DNA of 14,859 nucleotides from JAMXLO01 sp035492535 (GTDB taxonomy: Bacteria > Pseudomonadota > Alphaproteobacteria > Acetobacterales > Acetobacteraceae), in contig DATJJM010000198.1 of assembly GCA_035492535.1 (NCBI GenBank), positions 1 to 14,859 of the forward strand, given 5' to 3'. The notes below the pieces were generated by a model, which was not told the DNA's origin, did no database searches, and saw nothing but the letters and a program-made list of their open reading frames with translations. A program made the translations under genes and the position numbers. Shown here piece by piece: positions 14,384-14,859 of the stretch. The stretch's first letter is position 1. The number at the start of each line of letters is the position of its first letter.

Positions 14384-14859
14384 GACCCGAAGAAGTCATC
14401 GCCGCTCTGCGCTTCGAACCGCTGCTGCCGGTCTGGGCCATCGCGGCACTCGGTGCCCTGGCGCTGGCGATCGTGCTGCTTGCGGCATTCCATCGCGCCC
14501 GCGGCACCGTCCTGCGCGCCGCCGGCTTCGCTATCCTGGTGCTCTGGCTCGCCGGCCCCCGCATCGTGCAGGAAACCCGCGAGAACCTGCCCGATATCGG
14601 CCTGCTCGTGGTCGATCAGACGGCCTCGATGCAGATCGGGGATCGCGCGCGCCTTGCCGATGTCGCCCGCTCCGCCATCCAGCAGCAGGCCGGCAAACTT
14701 CACGACCTGGAGCTGCGAACGGTCACCGTTCCGGAAAGTGGCGATTCCGGCACCCGGCTGTTCGCTTCGATCGACCGTGCTCTGGCCGACATCCCGCGCT
14801 CACGGCTCGCCGGCACCGTCGCCATCACGGACGGCCAGGTGCACGACATCCCTGACGCC
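14380..14859 (+). CDS. Membrane protein with VWA-like domain, N-terminal part
   Basis: A GTG start shares GTGA with the DUF4159 stop, and the frame stays open for 160 codons to the window end. Two helices at about residues 15-37 and 47-59 are followed by a VWA-like domain. DQTAS (79-83) is an acceptable DxTxS metal-site motif, GTRL (124-127) may supply the middle threonine, and AITDG (148-152) is the third site. Unlike the DUF4159 protein upstream, its metal site appears intact. In alphaproteobacteria a long membrane protein of this type usually ends the moxR operon (family context), often annotated as a glutamine-amidotransferase-like or membrane protein. The C-terminal part is outside the window, so its full domain content is unknown. 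Confidence 0.85.
   Translation, partial: MRPEEVIAALRFEPLLPVWAIAALGALALAIVLLAAFHRARGTVLRAAGFAILVLWLAGPRIVQETRENLPDIGLLVVDQTASMQIGDRARLADVARSAIQQQAGKLHDLELRTVTVPESGDSGTRLFASIDRALADIPRSRLAGTVAITDGQVHDIPDA

Overview
The window looks like chromosomal DNA of a GC-rich alphaproteobacterium, most likely Rhodospirillales and probably Acetobacteraceae. This rests on the strong GC/Arg/Ala bias, the DUF1285 / CoA-pyrophosphatase Nudix / DUF6111 / CCA nucleotidyltransferase order, and a MoxR-DUF58-DUF4159 operon starting divergently from it. The taxon is inferred from gene content and style only. No rRNA, tRNA, CRISPR array, insertion sequence or phage gene was seen. No gene-free stretch exceeds about 120 bases.

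Two transcription blocks diverge from the 9597-9713 gap. The leftward (minus-strand) block reads DUF1285 protein, Nudix CoA pyrophosphatase, DUF6111 membrane peptide, CCA tRNA nucleotidyltransferase, two paralogous glycosyltransferase-like proteins, and an MsbA-type ABC exporter half-transporter. After a 91-base gap with a stem-loop it continues with an EmrA/HlyD adaptor and the start of an EmrB-type (DHA2) MFS efflux pump, cut by the window edge. Spacing is tight or overlapping from 9596 down to 1751, so one long operon is plausible. The EmrA/EmrB pair may have its own promoter.

The rightward (plus-strand) block is MoxR AAA+ ATPase, DUF58 protein, a large BatA-N/DUF4159 membrane protein, and the start of a second membrane protein with a VWA-type metal site. 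The first two genes overlap, and the last two share a GTGA stop/start. A GC-rich run of three hairpins sits between the DUF58 and DUF4159 genes. MoxR ATPases with DUF58/VWA partners are generally regarded as chaperone-like systems acting on envelope or cofactor-containing proteins. The client here is unknown.

The least explained part is 3583-6847. It holds two adjacent paralogs of about 530-540 residues, each apparently built from two diverged copies of one GT-A-like domain. The N-terminal copies keep a DxxD motif, while both C-terminal copies replace its last Asp with Arg. Together with the following ABC exporter they look like an uncharacterised glycan or glycolipid synthesis-and-export module, which is the best candidate here for an undescribed system.
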